Source: Cladosporium sp. IMV 00045
Lineage: Eukaryota > Ascomycota > Dothideomycetes > Cladosporiales > Cladosporiaceae
Length of the DNA stretch: 30,569 nt
NCBI GenBank assembly: GCA_001931905.2
Contig: MSJI02000721.1
Coordinates: 1-30,569 of the forward strand
Reading direction: 5' to 3'
In this document: positions 30,527 through 30,569 of the stretch, piece after piece
Layout of the letters: the number at the start of each line of letters is the position of its first letter
How positions within the stretch are numbered: position 1 is the stretch's first letter
Position numbers and translations under genes: made by a program
Notes under the pieces: model-generated
What the model saw: the letters and a program-made list of their open reading frames with translations, nothing else
Databases searched by the model: none
What the model was told of the DNA's origin: nothing

Positions 30527-30569
30527 TGGCCCATTTCCCCGTACTGGCCCACTTCCCCGTCAGTGACGG
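30527..30569 (-). repeat. right terminal inverted repeat, 43 bp, at window end
   Basis: Perfect inverted match to 30392-30434. It ends with the last base of the window, so the true outer boundary may lie further right. Confidence 0.9.

Larger units (their letters stand above)
30392..30569. mobile_element. 178-bp MITE-like element with perfect 43-bp terminal inverted repeats
   Basis: The arm at 30392-30434 (starting CCGTCACTGACGGGG) is the exact reverse complement of 30527-30569. The 92-bp interior has no open frame of note. Each arm contains two copies of GGGGAAxTGGGCCA 18 bp apart. The left arm is preceded by TA (30390-30391), as expected for a Tc1/mariner-type TA target duplication; the right flank lies outside the window. 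The structure fits a short non-autonomous DNA transposon, though the right end cannot be checked. Confidence 0.65.

Noticed and set aside
1..30569. tRNA genes, CRISPR arrays, Starship-type cargo or retroelement coding regions
   Set aside because: No cloverleaf with A/B boxes, no spaced repeats, and no reverse transcriptase, integrase or tyrosine-recombinase (DUF3435-type) motifs were seen on either strand.

Overview
The window is nuclear DNA of a filamentous ascomycete (Pezizomycotina; Dothideomycetes is plausible but not proven). The evidence is many short spliceosomal introns (about 46-121 nt, mostly 50-65) with CTAAC-type branch points, compact genes on both strands, and a set of recognisable ascomycete housekeeping proteins. 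I see no bacterial operon structure, tRNA, rRNA or CRISPR array.

Layout. 1-603: C-terminal end of an unrecognised protein. 604-1613: gene-poor, with a 25-nt T tract. 1614-7423: divergent pair A. Its minus gene has a HeLo-like hydrophobic N-terminus and a DUF7580-type C-terminal domain. Its plus gene is an acuF-like C2H2 zinc-finger protein whose reading frame continues into a zinc-knuckle segment, a PHD finger and three C2H2 fingers. 7506-17490: a core block of six conserved genes: ALG10 (N-glycan glucosyltransferase, -), PSF2 (GINS, +), mitochondrial uL3 (-), LTO1 (Fe-S adaptor, +), RAD52 (-) and KEX1 (carboxypeptidase, +). 17901-20453: one or two secreted or surface-type genes on minus, one with four roughly 200-bp tandem repeats and a GPI-like tail; their exons do not join cleanly. 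20454-21888: no gene seen. 21889-26452: divergent pair B, the same two gene families in the same orientation as pair A, but with a coiled-coil tail in place of the chromatin-type tail. 27279-29460: a Zn(II)2Cys6 DNA-binding cluster fused to a maltose/galactoside-type O-acetyltransferase domain (-). 29461-30391: gene-poor leader region. 30392-30569: a 178-bp element with perfect 43-bp terminal inverted repeats, ending exactly at the window edge.

The main candidate for an undescribed system is the divergent two-gene module. It occurs twice, about 16 kb apart, on either side of the core genes. Both copies keep the order (- then +), a 309-335 bp shared promoter gap, and the positions and phases of three introns. 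The minus partner resembles fungal HeLo-like/DUF7580 proteins, whose family context suggests signalling or regulated cell death. The plus partner keeps a common N-terminal helical and zinc-finger module and changes its C-terminal tail between copies. No function is proven by the sequence.

The core genes act separately: ALG10 completes the lipid-linked N-glycan donor, PSF2 and RAD52 serve replication and recombination and share paired ACGCG motifs upstream, uL3m builds the mitoribosome, LTO1 helps load Fe-S clusters on Rli1, and KEX1 trims secretory precursors. Splice sites were chosen by eye, from frame continuity and consensus.
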